Both the position numbers and the translations under genes were made by a program. Positions 1 through 7,386 of a stretch of 47,300 bases of DNA are shown in pieces. Location: NCBI GenBank assembly GCA_050255815.1, contig JBLMVJ010000049.1:1-47300 (forward strand), written 5' to 3'. The notes under the pieces are model-generated. The model was not told the DNA's origin, did not search any database, and saw only the letters and a program-made list of their open reading frames with translations. Position 1 is the first letter of the stretch; each line of letters starts with the position of its first letter. Source of the stretch: JAGORM01 sp050255815. Its GTDB lineage: Bacteria > Patescibacteriota > Microgenomatia > Levybacterales > GWA1-39-11.

Positions 1-55
1 AAATACAACCATGGAGTGAATACACTGAAAAGTTAATATTATAACATTACCCGGT

Positions 56-1087
56 TTGGTTGATATCCATGTCCACCTCAGAACACCCGGACAATCCCAC
101 AAAGAAGATTTTCTTAGCGGCACTAAAGCAGCTATAGCCGGCGGTTTCACCACAATACTGGATATGCCAAACAATGCCGTTCCCATAAAAACATCTGAAC
201 TACTTGATGAAAAAATAAAAATTGCCAAGGATCAAGCTTTATGTGACCTTGGATTCTACGCGGGGTCTCAAGGAGATAACTTAGAGCAATTTAATCGACT
301 GGAAAAAATGGTATTAGGAATAAAACTATACCTCAATGAAACAACCGGAAATTTTTTAATTGATGCACAAACTTTGGCAAAAATTTTTGATGCTTGGTTA
401 GGCGGGCCAATTTTAACCCACGCGGAAGATGATGCTATTGCTGAAGTTATTAAACAAGTAAAACGTACCGGAAAAAAAGCGCACTTCTGCCATATTAGTT
501 TGCAGTCAGACTTGGAGCAAATCATGGAAGCAAAAGATGCAGGACTTCCTGTCACCTGTGGCGTTACTCCTCACCATTTATTTTTAACCCGGGAAGATGC
601 GGAAAAATTAGGACCTTATGGACGGATGAAGCCATTTCTAAAAAGTTCAAAAGATGTTGCATTTCTTTGGAAACATTTGGGAGAGATAGATGTTATAGAA
701 TCTGACCACGCACCGCACACCAAAGAGGAAAAAGAATCCTCCACTCCGCCTTTTGGCGTTCCGGGACTTGAAACAACGTTGCCTTTATTATTAACCGCAG
801 TAGGCGAGGGAAAACTGGAGCTAAAAGATATAGTGAGGTTATGTTATGAGAGCCCGAAAAAAATTTTGAATTTACCGGGCCAGGATTCCAGGGTTGATGT
901 AGATGAAAATGAGGAATATGTCATTAAAAATGAAGACCTATTTACTAAATGCGGCTGGACCCCTTTTATGGGAAAAGGAGTAAAGGGGAAAGTGAAAAAA
1001 GTAACCCTGAGAGGAAAAACAGTTTTTGAAAACGGGGAATTTCTTGCCAAGCCAGGATTTGGAAAAATAGTTCTTCCAAGAGTATAA
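56..1087 (+). CDS. pyrC: Dihydroorotase, CAD-like type
   Basis: Cyclises carbamoyl-aspartate to dihydroorotate in pyrimidine synthesis. Visible motifs are the metal-binding DIHVHLR at the N-terminus, GIKLYLNET (the Lys that is carbamylated in the family), HAED, CHIS, VTPHHLF and ESDHAPHT. By memory, the sequence follows the DHOase domain of animal CAD closely, including the C-terminal WTPF and KGKV blocks. Reading upstream in frame gives KVNIITLPG before a TGA at 26-28. There is no ATG or GTG, so the start is either TTG at 56 or a rare near-cognate ATT/ATA at 38-43; the LPG block looks conserved, which favours the rarer start. The stop overlaps pyrE by one base. A reading frame ending at TAA 42-44 may be the tail of an upstream gene but cannot be identified. 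Confidence 0.93.
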   Translation: MVDIHVHLRTPGQSHKEDFLSGTKAAIAGGFTTILDMPNNAVPIKTSELLDEKIKIAKDQALCDLGFYAGSQGDNLEQFNRLEKMVLGIKLYLNETTGNFLIDAQTLAKIFDAWLGGPILTHAEDDAIAEVIKQVKRTGKKAHFCHISLQSDLEQIMEAKDAGLPVTCGVTPHHLFLTREDAEKLGPYGRMKPFLKSSKDVAFLWKHLGEIDVIESDHAPHTKEEKESSTPPFGVPGLETTLPLLLTAVGEGKLELKDIVRLCYESPKKILNLPGQDSRVDVDENEEYVIKNEDLFTKCGWTPFMGKGVKGKVKKVTLRGKTVFENGEFLAKPGFGKIVLPRV

Positions 1088-1722
1088 TGAATACCGTGCA
1101 AGATGTTATTGAAATTCTAAAAAAAGTTGGTGCCATCATCACTGATGACCATTTTGTATATACCTCCGGTAAACATGGGTCAGTATATATAAATAAAGAT
1201 GCCCTCTACCCCCATACTGAAGAAACATCCCAGGTTGGTATGCTGTTTGCAAAAAAGGCAGAACCGCTGGATATAGACGTAGTGGTAGGCCCGGCACTTG
1301 GCGGCATTATTTTATCTACCTGGACCGCTTACCACTTATCTTCTTTAAAACATAAAGAAATTTTAGGGGTGTACACGGAAAAAGATGAAAACAAAAATCA
1401 GGTGTTTACCAGGAATTATGATAAGCTGATAAAAGATAAAAACGTTTTAGTTATAGAAGACCTGACTACTACCGGAGGATCTGTTAAAAAAGTGGTGGAC
1501 ACGGTGAGAGACGTAGGCGGACGGGTGGTTGCGGTATGCACCATGGTAAACCGCGACCCAAAAAATGTTACCTCAGATGTCATAGGTGCACCCTTCATGT
1601 CATTAGGGGTATTACCGGCGGAAGCATGGGATGAAACAAAATGCCCGCTCTGCAAAGAAGGGAAACCCGTAAATACTAACGTAGGCCACGGCAAAAAATA
1701 TATGGCCGCAAAAAATGTCTAG
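1087..1722 (+). CDS. pyrE: Orotate phosphoribosyltransferase
   Basis: Transfers phosphoribose from PRPP to orotate to give OMP. The protein is 211 residues, normal for the family. The PRPP-binding loop is visible as VLVIEDLTTTGGS around residues 119-130, and the N-terminal FVYTSGKHGSVYIN block is typical of PyrE. The ATG overlaps the pyrC stop (TAATG), so the two are surely co-transcribed and probably translationally coupled. The gene meets pyrD tail to tail: the two TAG stops overlap in the palindrome CTAG at 1719-1722, leaving no room for a terminator. Confidence 0.95.
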   Translation: MNTVQDVIEILKKVGAIITDDHFVYTSGKHGSVYINKDALYPHTEETSQVGMLFAKKAEPLDIDVVVGPALGGIILSTWTAYHLSSLKHKEILGVYTEKDENKNQVFTRNYDKLIKDKNVLVIEDLTTTGGSVKKVVDTVRDVGGRVVAVCTMVNRDPKNVTSDVIGAPFMSLGVLPAEAWDETKCPLCKEGKPVNTNVGHGKKYMAAKNV

Positions 1723-2831
1723 ACCACTTGAGCGTTTGCAATTACATTCTGGGCACGGGCAATTTTTTCTTTTATCTCTATTGCAAGTTCGGGGTTCCAC
1801 ATAGCACCGGTTGCAGAAAACACTGCATCTGCTCCTGCTTTTTGGTATTCAAAAAAGTCTTCCGGTTTTGTTACTCCTCCTACTCCTTCTATTGAAAATT
1901 TATATCCTTTTTCTTCCCTTATTTTCTTAAGTCTTTTTACCGTGTCCAACCCAGCCCACTTAATACAAGCTCCGCATACCCCACTTTTAAGCCTCATAGG
2001 ACTTCCCGGAAGAGCTTGGTTTCCGTCTCTATCAACAATAGGGGCTGCAATGGTATTGATTGCTGAGACGCTGTTTGCAGATTCATTCACTATTTTTGCT
2101 AGCTTTTCCAAATCTTCATCATTTTGGTAATACCCTACTTTAAGAATCAAAGGTGTATTGTCTATTTCTTTCCGAATTGCCTCTGCAACTTTTTTTGTCA
2201 TTTCCAGGTTATAACATACCAAACCCTCATTCCCTATGTTAGGACAGGAAAGGTTTGCCTCTAAAATCTTTGCTCCCGTTTCATGTGCCAATTTTGCACT
2301 TAGAGCAAAATCTGCAACAAATTCTTCAGCTGTTTGATCCGGCCTTACGGTTCCCATAAAACTTAAAACCATTACTTGACCTTCCCCGGCATAAGACATT
2401 GCTTTCTTTGCGTCTTCCTGCCAGATACTTGGGTCCTTTGATGGAACACCAAAAGAATTAGTGATTGAAATAGGATCATCATAGTTAGTATCAGCTATAA
2501 GCGGATTTTTTGCCCGCTCCATAGTGAGGTCTCCATCCACGTGAACTGCTAAAACATTTGGATTAGGGTGGCAGGGAAAGATACCTGCTCTGACCGTTTT
2601 ATAAACCGGGATATCAAAGCCTTTCTCAAATGCAGCTTTTACAAATTTACTGTTTAATAACGGCCCTGCCGGAATACCAAATGGAAGGTTAACTTTTTGT
2701 CCAAGAAATTCATAGGAAGTAGTTTTAATGGGGTCTTCAAGTTTTATACCGTCCGCAAAAGAGCTAAAAGGACCCTTGTCATAATTTTCCTCATAACTTT
2801 TTAACGGGTCGTAGAAAGGTTTCTTTAACAT
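1719..2831 (-). CDS. pyrD: Dihydroorotate dehydrogenase family protein
   Basis: FMN enzyme oxidising dihydroorotate to orotate. Visible blocks are ANLSCPN (mid-protein), AINTIAAP, EGVGGV and AGADAVFSATGAMWNP, the phosphate-binding end of the TIM barrel. An upstream ATG at 2873 exists, but a -10 box TACAAT at 2839-2844 sits seven bases before the ATG at 2831, so I choose 2831 (370 residues) as a leaderless start. It is divergent from pyrF and convergent with pyrE. I did not recognise a membrane-targeting helix, and whether it uses quinone, NAD or fumarate cannot be told from this sequence. Confidence 0.88.
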   Translation of the reverse strand: MLKKPFYDPLKSYEENYDKGPFSSFADGIKLEDPIKTTSYEFLGQKVNLPFGIPAGPLLNSKFVKAAFEKGFDIPVYKTVRAGIFPCHPNPNVLAVHVDGDLTMERAKNPLIADTNYDDPISITNSFGVPSKDPSIWQEDAKKAMSYAGEGQVMVLSFMGTVRPDQTAEEFVADFALSAKLAHETGAKILEANLSCPNIGNEGLVCYNLEMTKKVAEAIRKEIDNTPLILKVGYYQNDEDLEKLAKIVNESANSVSAINTIAAPIVDRDGNQALPGSPMRLKSGVCGACIKWAGLDTVKRLKKIREEKGYKFSIEGVGGVTKPEDFFEYQKAGADAVFSATGAMWNPELAIEIKEKIARAQNVIANAQVV

Positions 2832-2838
2832 TACCCAG

Positions 2839-2867
2839 ATTGTAGCACAGGAAAATTCATTTTGAAA
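2839..2867 (-). promoter_or_regulatory. pyrD promoter, leaderless geometry
   Basis: On the minus strand there is an extended -10 TGCTACAAT (hexamer at 2839-2844) and a weak -35 TTTCAA at 2862-2867, with a 17-base spacer. The -10 ends seven bases before the ATG at 2831, so transcription should begin at or within a base or two of the start codon. Confidence 0.6.
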
Positions 2868-2888
2868 CTCCAAGAAATATTCTCTTCA

Positions 2889-2897
2889 TGGTATACT
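2889..2897 (+). promoter_or_regulatory. pyrF extended -10 box
   Basis: TGGTATACT is an extended -10 element with its hexamer at 2892-2897, six bases before the ATG at 2904. No Shine-Dalgarno sequence fits in that gap, so the mRNA is predicted to be leaderless. Confidence 0.6.
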
Positions 2898-2903
2898 TTT
2901 GGT

Positions 2904-3722
2904 ATGACGTTTCAGCAAAAATTTGAAGCAGCGGTAGAGAAAAATAATTCTCTTCTCTGCATAGGACTAGACTCTGATTTTAGTAAACTCCCAAAAAAAG
3001 TCTTGTCAGAAAAAAACCCTCAATTTGCATTTAATAAAGCAGTTATAGATAAAACGTTTGATTTAGTTTCTACCTATAAAATTAACTCTGCTTTTTATGA
3101 AGCACGCGGCGCGCGGGGAATAGATGAATTAAAAATGACCTGCGACTACATAAACTCGAATTATAAGGATATTGGAATTATCCTAGACGCAAAACGCGCA
3201 GACATAGGAAATACCAATAACGGATACGTACAGTTTGCATATGATTATCTAGGGGTGGATGCCATCACGCTCCACCCGTATTTAGGCCAGGAAGCTATTC
3301 AGCCATTTTTAGACAGGACAGATAAAACTTCTATTATTTTATGCAGGACTTCAAATCCAGGCGCCGGAGAACTGCAGGATTTAGAAATTCAAAGAGAGAC
3401 GCTTTATACAAAGGTTGCAAAATTAGTAGCTACGAAATGGAATAAAAACGGCAATTGCATGATGGTGGTGGGAGCAACTTACCCCAAAGAATTGGCAGAA
3501 ATTAGAGCCATTGCTCCAGACATGACTTTTCTTATTCCCGGGATAGGCGCGCAGGGCGGGGACGTAGAAAAGACGTTACAGGCGGGACTCACCAAAAATA
3601 AAAAAGGGTTAATCATCCATTCCGCCCGCGGCATTATTTTTGCTTCCTCCGGAGAAGACTTTGCAACCGCCGCAAGATCTGAAGCTCAAAAACTGAAGGA
3701 TGAGATAAATAAATTCCGATAA
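2904..3722 (+). CDS. pyrF: Orotidine-5'-phosphate decarboxylase, type 2
   Basis: Decarboxylates OMP to UMP, the last step of de novo UMP synthesis. The catalytic DxKxxD signature is visible as LDAKRADIGNT. CIGLDSD at the N-terminus and the 272-residue length fit the longer type 2 family. The ATG at 2904 is chosen over 2862 because family members begin near MTFQQKFE and because a -10 box lies just before it. With pyrC, pyrE and pyrD this gives four UMP-pathway genes in 3.7 kb; carbamoyl-phosphate synthase and aspartate carbamoyltransferase are not in the window. Confidence 0.94.
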   Translation: MTFQQKFEAAVEKNNSLLCIGLDSDFSKLPKKVLSEKNPQFAFNKAVIDKTFDLVSTYKINSAFYEARGARGIDELKMTCDYINSNYKDIGIILDAKRADIGNTNNGYVQFAYDYLGVDAITLHPYLGQEAIQPFLDRTDKTSIILCRTSNPGAGELQDLEIQRETLYTKVAKLVATKWNKNGNCMMVVGATYPKELAEIRAIAPDMTFLIPGIGAQGGDVEKTLQAGLTKNKKGLIIHSARGIIFASSGEDFATAARSEAQKLKDEINKFR

Positions 3723-4012
3723 TTACCTTTTTTGGGACCAAACGTATTAAAAAAATTTCTTTTCTCTTTTCCACTTTTGTGCAGACAAAAGTGGAGCAAA
3801 AACTGCCATCACGGTGATCCATTCATCCATTCAAAACTCGTTCACTCACTGAAAGGAACCGCTCCACAACAGTCCCTACGAATGTGTTCTTTCCCCGCTT
3901 CGCGGTCGTTCGTTCACTCGTTTCTCATGGGTTCTGTCTCAAGTGATGGGATTTAAAAAACTAAATTTTCGAGCATTTACTTAGAAGTGTTGAAGATACT
4001 AAAATATAAAAC
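3723..4012 (+). repeat. Repeat-rich non-coding gap after pyrF
   Basis: About 290 bases with no convincing gene. It contains a perfect 10-bp inverted repeat, CCACTTTTGT at 3769-3778 with ACAAAAGTGG at 3783-3792, separated by GCAG. Further on are low-complexity stretches rich in TTCACTCG and CGCTTCGCGG (about 3836-3930) and a CCATCAC...GTGATGG inverted pair bracketing about 140 bases. A 74-codon open frame runs through it but has no family features and I treat it as spurious. The end carries the promoter of the next gene. Confidence 0.5.
3976..4005 (+). promoter_or_regulatory. Promoter of the 4013 gene
   Basis: TTTACT at 3976-3981 and TAAAAT at 4000-4005 are separated by 18 bases. The -10 ends seven bases before the ATG at 4013, again the leaderless layout. 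Confidence 0.45.
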
Positions 4013-4345
4013 ATGAGAGCCAGAAGAAAACTACTGCCGTTATTAATCCTGGGGTTGTTATCCTTTTTAGGAGTAGGTTTCTACATCCTGGTCATAGATC
4101 CCACGAATTTTTTCACTGTAGGCAACTTTGCGTTCTCCCCTATTATCTTCTTCTTCACCCTTTTGTTCATAGGCCTCTCATCTTTCTGCGCATTTTTGCT
4201 GGTAAATTTAAGGCGCGGCATCCTGTTATCTTTTTTCCTATGCGCTATTTTACTCCTCCGTTTTTTTGGCTACACAAATTTATTTTCCGTTGGCATATTG
4301 CTGGTCATAGTGGTTCTCCTGGAGCTGGGCTTCGGAAAAAAATGA
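4013..4345 (+). CDS. Small hypothetical membrane protein
   Basis: A 110-residue protein that I do not recognise. It starts with a basic segment (MRARRKL) followed by three or four hydrophobic helices, roughly residues 7-27, 41-66, 69-84 and 88-106, and ends in GFGKK. It lies 22 bases upstream of metG, which has its own -10 box. Similar small membrane proteins are common in this type of genome; no enzymatic motif is visible. Confidence 0.7.
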   Translation: MRARRKLLPLLILGLLSFLGVGFYILVIDPTNFFTVGNFAFSPIIFFFTLLFIGLSSFCAFLLVNLRRGILLSFFLCAILLLRFFGYTNLFSVGILLVIVVLLELGFGKK

Positions 4346-4351
4346 CTTTCC

Positions 4352-4360
4352 TGATATAAT
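4352..4360 (+). promoter_or_regulatory. metG extended -10 box
   Basis: TGATATAAT is a consensus extended -10, with hexamer TATAAT at 4355-4360 ending seven bases before the metG ATG. The bases between contain no convincing ribosome binding site, which points to a leaderless mRNA. Confidence 0.65.
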
Positions 4361-4367
4361 TACAGGC

Positions 4368-5789
4368 ATGGACAAGAAATTTTTCCTTACTAACGCTATT
4401 CCGTATGTAAACGCAAAACCTCATGTAGGCCATGCGCTGGAATTTGTGCAATCAAGCGTTATTGCAAACTATCACCGGCTTTTAGGAGAAGACGTTTTGA
4501 CGTTGTGCGGTGGAGATGAAAATGCCATTAAAAATGTGCAGGCCGCAGAGAAAGAAGGAAAACCTATCCGGGAATTCATAGATGAAAATACAAAACTCTT
4601 TGAAGACCTGGCAATAAAACTGGATGCAAAATTTGATGTATTCCAGAAGGGATCTAACAAAAACCACTACACTGCTTCACAAAAATTATGGGAGCTGTGC
4701 CAAAAAAACGGAGACATTTATAAAAAATCTTACACCGGACTTTATTGCGTAGGCTGTGAACAGTTTTATGAAAAAGAAGAACTGAATGAAAACGGTGAAT
4801 GCTATGAACACCCCGGTAAAAAATTAGAAGAGGTACAGGAAGAGAATTATTTTTTTAAACTTTCAAAATATCAAGACCGGCTCCAAAAAATTTTAGAAGA
4901 TGGCACTATACAGATTATTCCGGAATCCCGGAAAAATGAAGTCCTATCTTTTCTGAAACAGGGGTTAAAAGATATTAGTGTTTCCCGGAGTAATGCGCGG
5001 GCAAAAAACTGGGGCGTACCAATTCCAGGAGATGATTCACAGCGGATGTATGTCTGGTTTGATGCGCTAAATATTTACCAGAGTGGAATAGGGTTTGCAA
5101 CGGACGAGGAAACGTACAACAAATGGTGGCCGGCAAATGTCCATGTGATAGGAAAAGGCATTATCCGTTTCCATGCAGTATATTGGCCGGCATTTTTACT
5201 TTCTGCAGGTTTAGAATTGCCAAAATCAATTTTTGTCCACGGATACTTTACCGTGGATGGACAGAAAATGTCAAAAACAGTAGGGAACGTCATAGACCCT
5301 CTGGAAATGATAGAAAAATACGGGGTAGATGCCCTCCGCTATTATCTACTGAGCCAAATCCCTTCCACCGGAGATGGTGATTTTTCGGAAACAAAACTGA
5401 AGGAAGTTTATAATGCAGACCTTGCAAACGGACTCGGGAATCTAGTCGCACGCGTAGCACGGCTATGCGAAAAAGTGAATGTTCAAGGAATATCCCAAAA
5501 AGGATTCTCGGAAGAAATAAAAGCTGATCTCAACTCGTATAGTTTCCATACGTCTCTTGAAAAAATCTGGCACATAATCAGGGAGACGGATAAATATATT
5601 AATGAACAAGAACCATGGAAAATTACGGATGAGAAAAAATTAGCGGAAGTGTTAGGACTTGCGGTAGGAAAAATAAACGAGGTTGCTTTTAATCTCCAAC
5701 CGTTTTTACCCGGTACTTCTGAAAAAATCCTTCAGCAATTTTCAGGACAAGTAAAATCTTCCCCTCCTCTTTTCCCCCGGCTCGGCTGA
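4368..5789 (+). CDS. metG: Methionyl-tRNA synthetase
   Basis: Charges tRNA-Met. The class I signatures are HVGH near residue 19 and KMSKT near residue 303. A cysteine knuckle CVGC, with a later Cys and His, lies in the connective peptide. The usual active-site block after strand B reads GGDENAIK here. At 473 residues it is a short form without the C-terminal tRNA-binding domain seen in many bacterial MetRS, and it ends shortly after the anticodon-binding helix bundle. A strong hairpin terminator follows 13 bases after the stop. Confidence 0.95.
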   Translation: MDKKFFLTNAIPYVNAKPHVGHALEFVQSSVIANYHRLLGEDVLTLCGGDENAIKNVQAAEKEGKPIREFIDENTKLFEDLAIKLDAKFDVFQKGSNKNHYTASQKLWELCQKNGDIYKKSYTGLYCVGCEQFYEKEELNENGECYEHPGKKLEEVQEENYFFKLSKYQDRLQKILEDGTIQIIPESRKNEVLSFLKQGLKDISVSRSNARAKNWGVPIPGDDSQRMYVWFDALNIYQSGIGFATDEETYNKWWPANVHVIGKGIIRFHAVYWPAFLLSAGLELPKSIFVHGYFTVDGQKMSKTVGNVIDPLEMIEKYGVDALRYYLLSQIPSTGDGDFSETKLKEVYNADLANGLGNLVARVARLCEKVNVQGISQKGFSEEIKADLNSYSFHTSLEKIWHIIRETDKYINEQEPWKITDEKKLAEVLGLAVGKINEVAFNLQPFLPGTSEKILQQFSGQVKSSPPLFPRLG

Positions 5790-5802
5790 CTCTCAATACC
5801 AA

Positions 5803-5828
5803 AAAGCCTCCGGCGTCCCGGAGGCTTT
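5803..5828. terminator. Bidirectional intrinsic terminator, metG/hsp20
   Basis: A perfect 11-bp stem (AAAGCCTCCGG, loop CGTC, CCGGAGGCTTT) lies between convergent metG and hsp20. On the plus strand it is followed by a T-rich stretch ending in TTTTT. On the minus strand the stem runs straight into TTTTT. It should stop transcription from both sides. Confidence 0.88.
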
Positions 5829-5850
5829 AGGTTGTTTTTAAAGTTTACAG

Positions 5851-6285
5851 CTACTTAATAGCTTTTGCTTTTTTAGTAACCGCAATCTTCTTAGGTTCTT
5901 TCTTTACTACCTTTTTAAAAGTTAGTTTTAAAATACCGTCTTCAAGTTCTGCAGAAGGCTCTGCACCTTGAACAACCCCTTCCGGAAGCCTAAATGAGTA
6001 GTTAAAAGAGGTGTTCATAGAAGACATAAAGTAGCGCCTCTTATCCTTTTCTTCTTTCTTTTCTTCTGCCGTAGCACTTACCCGTACCACCCCATTTTCA
6101 TAGGTTACATCTATCTTATCTTCCGGGATACCGGGAAGAGCTGCCTCTGCAACTACCTCACCCTCTGTCTCATAGATATTCAGTCCCTGACCCATAAGCC
6201 GGGAAACACCGGGGATAGTAGGAAGTTCAAAATCGTCTTCAAAAAATCTGTCTATATTCCAAGGATTCCAACGTATAATAGCCAA
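5851..6285 (-). CDS. hsp20: Small heat-shock protein, Hsp20 family
   Basis: ATP-independent holdase chaperone of 144 residues. The alpha-crystallin domain spans roughly residues 40-135, with the typical VVAEAALPGI and YSFRLPEGV blocks, then a Lys/Ala tail. The chosen start is TTG at 6285 because an excellent Shine-Dalgarno sequence, AAGGAGGTG, lies at the right distance; the reading frame continues upstream but that part has no family likeness. A clear SD with a TTG start and a long structured leader sets this gene apart from its leaderless neighbours and suggests post-transcriptional control. Confidence 0.92.
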   Translation of the reverse strand: MAIIRWNPWNIDRFFEDDFELPTIPGVSRLMGQGLNIYETEGEVVAEAALPGIPEDKIDVTYENGVVRVSATAEEKKEEKDKRRYFMSSMNTSFNYSFRLPEGVVQGAEPSAELEDGILKLTFKKVVKKEPKKIAVTKKAKAIK

Positions 6286-6291
6286 TGTACT

Positions 6292-6300
6292 CACCTCCTT
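6292..6300 (-). promoter_or_regulatory. Strong Shine-Dalgarno deciding the hsp20 TTG start
   Basis: The minus strand reads AAGGAGGTG, with eight bases between the AGGAGG core and the TTG at 6285. It is one of only two near-perfect SD sequences I see in the window; the other precedes the 36985 gene. Confidence 0.85.
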
Positions 6301-6304
6301 TTCT

Positions 6305-6348
6305 AGAAATTCTCTTTCTTTTTTGTAATTAAAAATATTAGAATTTCT
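6305..6348 (-). promoter_or_regulatory. 9-bp inverted repeat next to the hsp20 SD
   Basis: AGAAATTCT and AGAATTTCT (plus strand 6305-6313 and 6340-6348) form a perfect 9-bp inverted repeat around an A/T-rich loop of 26 bases. The arm nearer the gene ends four bases before the SD. It could be an RNA thermometer stem or a DNA operator. Confidence 0.45.
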
Positions 6349-6359
6349 TGAATCCTTCC

Positions 6360-6429
6360 AAGTACGCTCCACGAGCCGTGAACGAATAGCTCTGAAAAGG
6401 CGAGTGGAAAGTACGGAAGGACCGTACTT
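6360..6429 (-). promoter_or_regulatory. Structured hsp20 leader with alternative stems
   Basis: On the minus strand an 8-bp hairpin (AAGTACGG, loop TCCTT, CCGTACTT; plus 6409-6429) is followed by a stem pairing CCAC/GTGG and GCC/GGC (plus 6369-6407), then by a second CGTACTT (plus 6360-6366). The first AAGTACG could pair with either CGTACTT, giving two mutually exclusive folds. Confidence 0.45.
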
Positions 6430-6437
6430 AATTTTTC

Positions 6438-6465
6438 ATTATCACTCTACCATATCAACTGCTAA
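6438..6465 (-). promoter_or_regulatory. Candidate hsp20 promoter
   Basis: On the minus strand TTAGCA (plus 6460-6465) and GATAAT (plus 6438-6443) are 16 bases apart. The predicted transcription start near 6431 lies about two bases before the first hairpin. A second possible -10, TAATAT, lies closer to the gene, so the leader length is uncertain. Confidence 0.4.
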
Positions 6466-6484
6466 TTTGTCAATACTCATAGGC

Positions 6485-6513
6485 TTGTTAACAAAAAATT
6501 GGCATGGTATCAT
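6485..6513 (+). promoter_or_regulatory. Promoter of the PEGA/SH3 gene
   Basis: TTGTTA at 6485-6490, a 17-base spacer and an extended -10 TGGTATCAT (hexamer 6508-6513). The -10 ends 12 bases before the ATG at 6526, so any leader is only a few bases long. Confidence 0.6.
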
Positions 6514-6525
6514 TGATATCTGAAC

Positions 6526-7386
6526 ATGCGTAAAAAATTAGTTGGACTTCTTGCAATTTTTATTATCTTTCTAGGGTTTTTCCTTCTATTCCAGGTTATA
6601 GGAAGGCTGCTTCCAAAAGGGTCAGGCGCCCTTCAAGTCACCAGTAACGTACAGGCAAAAGTACTATTAAACGGAAAAGATATTGGTACCACACCACTGT
6701 GTAAGTGCGACCAGAATGACCGGATAGAAGAAGGGCTTTACACCTTGCAACTTATCCCTTCTGACTCCTCACAATCTTTTATGACTAAGGTCCAGATCAA
6801 TAAAGGAGTACTTACTGCAGTAGACCGGAACTTTCTCCCTGGTTCTTACGCAAGTTCTTATGTGCTGCTTTTGGAAAAAAACTACTCAAATAATGCAGAT
6901 TTAGCAGTATATTCTGCGCCTTCTGAAGCGTTAGTAACTGTGGATGGAAATGATTCAGGAGTAACTCCTCTTTTAGTAAAAAATGTCTCAGCCTCAGAGC
7001 ATGAAATAGAGCTACAAAAAGGAGGATTTGGCAAGAAAACCATCAGGCTCAGGACAGTCCCCGGGTATAAATTAGTGGTGCAAGCGGTTTTAGGAACTGC
7101 CCCTGATTCCAGCGAAACCCTGCCCGGATCTGAAGTCACCCCTACCCCCACCCCAACCCCTACCGTAATGCAGAATACCGTCACAATCCTTTCCACCCCA
7201 ACAGGTTTTTTACGGGTAAGAACTGATGCAAATATTAATTCTGCAGAGATTGGACGCGTAAAACCGGGGGATGTACTTCCTTTAGTTTTGGAAAAAACCG
7301 GGTGGTACCAAATTCAGCTGGATGGCAAAACCGGGTGGATCAGCTCCGACTTTGCTAAAAAAACTACACCTACTCCTAACCAATAA
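6526..7386 (+). CDS. Membrane-anchored PEGA and SH3b domain surface protein
   Basis: A 286-residue protein with an N-terminal membrane anchor (about residues 5-28). Two PEGA-like beta domains follow (about 35-75 and 120-190; the telling pieces are VLLNGKDIGTTPL and VTVDGNDSGVTPL). Then come a Thr/Pro stalk (TPTPTPTPT) and a C-terminal bacterial SH3 domain (about 220-280: LRVRTDANINSAEIG, GWISSDF). SH3b domains often bind peptidoglycan, so this is probably an outside-facing wall-associated protein; that role is inference. Its end overlaps the convergent UbiA gene by 11 bases. Confidence 0.82.
   Translation: MRKKLVGLLAIFIIFLGFFLLFQVIGRLLPKGSGALQVTSNVQAKVLLNGKDIGTTPLCKCDQNDRIEEGLYTLQLIPSDSSQSFMTKVQINKGVLTAVDRNFLPGSYASSYVLLLEKNYSNNADLAVYSAPSEALVTVDGNDSGVTPLLVKNVSASEHEIELQKGGFGKKTIRLRTVPGYKLVVQAVLGTAPDSSETLPGSEVTPTPTPTPTVMQNTVTILSTPTGFLRVRTDANINSAEIGRVKPGDVLPLVLEKTGWYQIQLDGKTGWISSDFAKKTTPTPNQ

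Noticed and set aside
17..28. TGA as a sense codon upstream of pyrC
   Set aside because: TGA ends several genes cleanly (for example hypothetical 4013 and metG), so it is a normal stop here.
3732..3956. 74-codon open frame in the gap after pyrF
   Set aside because: Composition is that of translated repeats, there is no start context or family motif, and it overlaps inverted and low-complexity repeats.
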